Source: Bacteroidales bacterium | GTDB taxonomy: Bacteria > Bacteroidota > Bacteroidia > Bacteroidales > UBA932 | DNA length: 64,000 nt | Reading direction: 5' to 3' | Assembly (NCBI GenBank): GCA_016290415.1 | Contig: JAEETP010000001.1 | Location: forward strand, 1-64,000 | Part shown: piece after piece, positions 63,501-64,000 of the stretch | How positions within the stretch are numbered: the first letter of the stretch is position 1 | Layout of the letters: every line of letters begins with the position of its first letter | The notes under the pieces: generated by a model | Seen by the model: only the letters and a program-made list of their open reading frames with translations | What the model was told of the DNA's origin: nothing | The model's database searches: none | Position numbers and translations under genes: made by a program

Positions 63501-64000
63501 TAACCGCCAGGCTGTTGAGGCCAGTGGAGAGGTTAATTTCAACGATACCCTCGTCAGCGCCTTCTACATTGTGGAAGGTGATGATCTGTTTGTCCTCGTC
63601 CCAAACAGCGGTAACAACGTCGTCAGAGAGCCAGAGAGCCTCCTGAGGAGTCTCAGCGCCGGTCTCGCCGTCAACCTTGATCCAGTGTTTGTAGTTTGCA
63701 GACTCTTTGTCTACGCAAGGATAGTAGTAGTCACCGTTGCGGCCTTTGTCGCCCTTATCTCCCTTAAGAGATGCGAGCCACTCAGCTTCGGTGCCAGTGA
63801 AACCAGCTTCCTTGGCAAGTTCGTAAGCGGATTTGCCGTCTTTACCGGGATCTCCGGTGAGACCCTTTTCACCCTTCTCGCCACGAGCGGGTTTGCCAGA
63901 ATTCTGCCAACCTTTACCATCGCCGGCATCATAGAACCAATTGCCTGTAGCGTCGTCGATTTTCCAAGTTGTACCGTCCTTACCATCATTACCGTCTTTA
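60535..64000 (-). CDS. Large surface protein with collagen-like repeats, 5' end outside window
   Basis: Open from base 64000 to the stop at 60535: at least 1,154 residues, with the N-terminus beyond the window. The first about 100 visible residues are Gly-x-y collagen-like blocks (GNDGKDG, GEKGEKGLTGDPGKDGKS, LKGDKGRNGDY) interleaved with SAYELAKEAGFTGTEAEWLASL, a unit known from collagen-like and phage-fibre-like proteins, and TTWKIDDATGNWFYD, which resembles DUF4988-type Bacteroidota surface lipoproteins. The remaining about 1,000 residues are rich in Trp, Tyr, Asp and Asn, look beta-strand-rich and have no membrane helix. The protein is probably a surface-anchored lipoprotein that binds or presents something; no enzyme motif is recognised. 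The ATG at 63471 is internal, not the start. Confidence 0.8.
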   Translation of the reverse strand, partial: KDGNDGKDGTTWKIDDATGNWFYDAGDGKGWQNSGKPARGEKGEKGLTGDPGKDGKSAYELAKEAGFTGTEAEWLASLKGDKGDKGRNGDYYYPCVDKESANYKHWIKVDGETGAETPQEALWLSDDVVTAVWDEDKQIITFHNVEGADEGIVEINLSTGLNSLAVIPELWDATLGMPMAQVYAILPSAWETFRLLTGNAGNNPRLKEWNWPDKAFETLSPAGWEVYFWCALYSSYLGATGQKSATGYSASWDINSGEFGYNWRLAEQGDNLQWEAVYADLKAAVDDAIADLGKRLDNVSKEGTWLTRQPPVSALNIKYRVNPASADLSGYQYRMIDRTLTVSTKADGDKANHAVTKLEVKKAGKDQLNATGYIDYFKYWADQPTEWFLKMLMTKQALAWYYWDAFDGYGSIPNKPRGERDAMGLLNYIYNANPYVNAYTNGETAAIDAMQRWQEMNGLNYKTIVALEASKNGQGAEAVVSDYTNVKLDYVYPVWTAYRRGQSEMYSPASSWPIAPNWGMYFASGTPNANNANDYLVVGQTYDVASHMRFADLYYGRLEDLGFEVKYDYYVFQAANAEAYHDYGGAWSDAGGSPSGETENNYGAWDKVNVTADGKVTVKEDAEEAIGKVAIIVADASIKNEALGTYYNSAVAKASPLWWDNNNNRVMYDEFIGHYILLIVPDSNTTKNVTFDLGDIDYLTLTYTGKTPAPLQSQDPRPQEGREHEWDDALDMDMEGFNAIYTAEPIQTSSAPAGFSASFQRTAADMFNVSLSNQVALGPGSVTYTFTPSKSEYPVVCYTIKWNVVIDWTATEPILNDNYILFNEAPETDPDNIARFVRGTGVLTETDITPDPATKYAQPNRKDDAFDTSKFPYVDSIVTVKGKEVDGIWKPQSSIKEHIREYGSYLAAQPNIAKMSMAINFPNSQKQDGAEIILRDAGMGDSYANQDIKLTKPFAMGEQSRDYVVDIKVTLANGSEKVVKAYIVRFTCPFYIEIEDEIELFTHTADWCSDRVLFSIRETGTNELLVFWDPFGFAQHVTPYAQRTYGTDVFSSGSLNAPKWHSLADTSFGNRLLYGENSGWFYWCNMGTDLQFDKRTTYKVTQEIAGLAYLTGEGKILIHKTADSPAAHVNEGHGPEIEPTTDAHPTWSVIFDNE
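63700..64000 (-). repeat. Collagen-like Gly-x-y coding repeats
   Basis: Reading on the minus strand, short GGT/GGC/GGA-led triplet repeats encode Gly-Lys-Asp, Gly-Asn-Asp and Gly-Glu-Lys units in at least three blocks (about 63980-64000, 63840-63900, 63735-63775). They are in frame with the 60535 gene and continue to the window edge. Confidence 0.75.

Noticed and set aside
63711..63989. Minus-strand open frame of about 92 codons at the window edge
   Set aside because: It is a second-frame shadow of the collagen-like gene; the repeat DNA keeps several frames open.

Overview
This is about 64 kb of chromosome from a Bacteroidales bacterium. The evidence is three SusC/SusD pairs, a starch-utilisation locus, Bacteroidota-type promoters (TTTG, 19-21 bases, TAnnTTTG), a family S46 dipeptidyl-peptidase, the Bacteroides-type EF-G2 paralogue, LptE beside a sigma-54 activator, and few Shine-Dalgarno sequences. 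By eye the GC content is in the mid-50s, which fits the Rikenellaceae or related uncultured Bacteroidales better than Bacteroides itself. I cannot name a genus.

Layout. (1) 1-12541, + strand: starch locus with the 3' end of malQ, an MFS maltose/sugar transporter, susC, susD, a SusE/F-like lipoprotein, a SusG-like amylase and a second GH13 lipoprotein. Surface capture (SusC/D/E), surface cutting (SusG), further hydrolysis, inner-membrane import and cytoplasmic glucan transfer form one pathway. (2) 12557-16594, +: a shortened S10 ribosomal operon, rplC-rplD-rplW-rplB-rpsS-rplV-rpsC, with its own promoter and terminator. (3) 16745-18955, -: sigma-54 activator, lptE, secG. (4) 19057-22835, +: a lipoprotein with a repeat-rich C-terminus, then metX-asd. 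(5) 22940-32972, +: two tandem SusC/SusD pairs with no enzyme. (6) 33134-37544, +: a PspC-PadR-PspC-small membrane protein cassette, lepA and a small orphan gene. (7) 37638-41203, +: transketolase, an ECF sigma factor, a probable anti-sigma factor and a Spy/CpxP-like periplasmic protein. (8) 41181-50436, -: trmN6, lolD, EF-G2, DPP7, a sodium-coupled transporter, folA, thyA and a secreted endonuclease/phosphatase-fold protein. (9) 50497-54573, +: ychF, aspS, an Mrp-type ATPase and tRNA-Gln(CUG). (10) 54691-58441, -: an FtsX/MacB-type permease and mutS, divergent from rsmA (+). (11) 59300-64000, -: an OmpA-family protein and a large surface protein with collagen-like repeats that runs off the window.

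The most notable signals are: strong avoidance of the tetranucleotide CATG in nearly the whole window, except in susC/susD of the starch locus and, less so, in lepA; a ribosomal operon cut down to seven genes; an EF-G paralogue whose GTPase motifs are all degenerate; a tRNA-Gln terminator hairpin whose stem reaches into the tRNA acceptor strand; and promoters so close to start codons (metX, mutS, rsmA) that the mRNAs should be nearly leaderless. No rRNA, CRISPR array, insertion sequence or prophage was seen. No gene-free stretch exceeds 300 bases.
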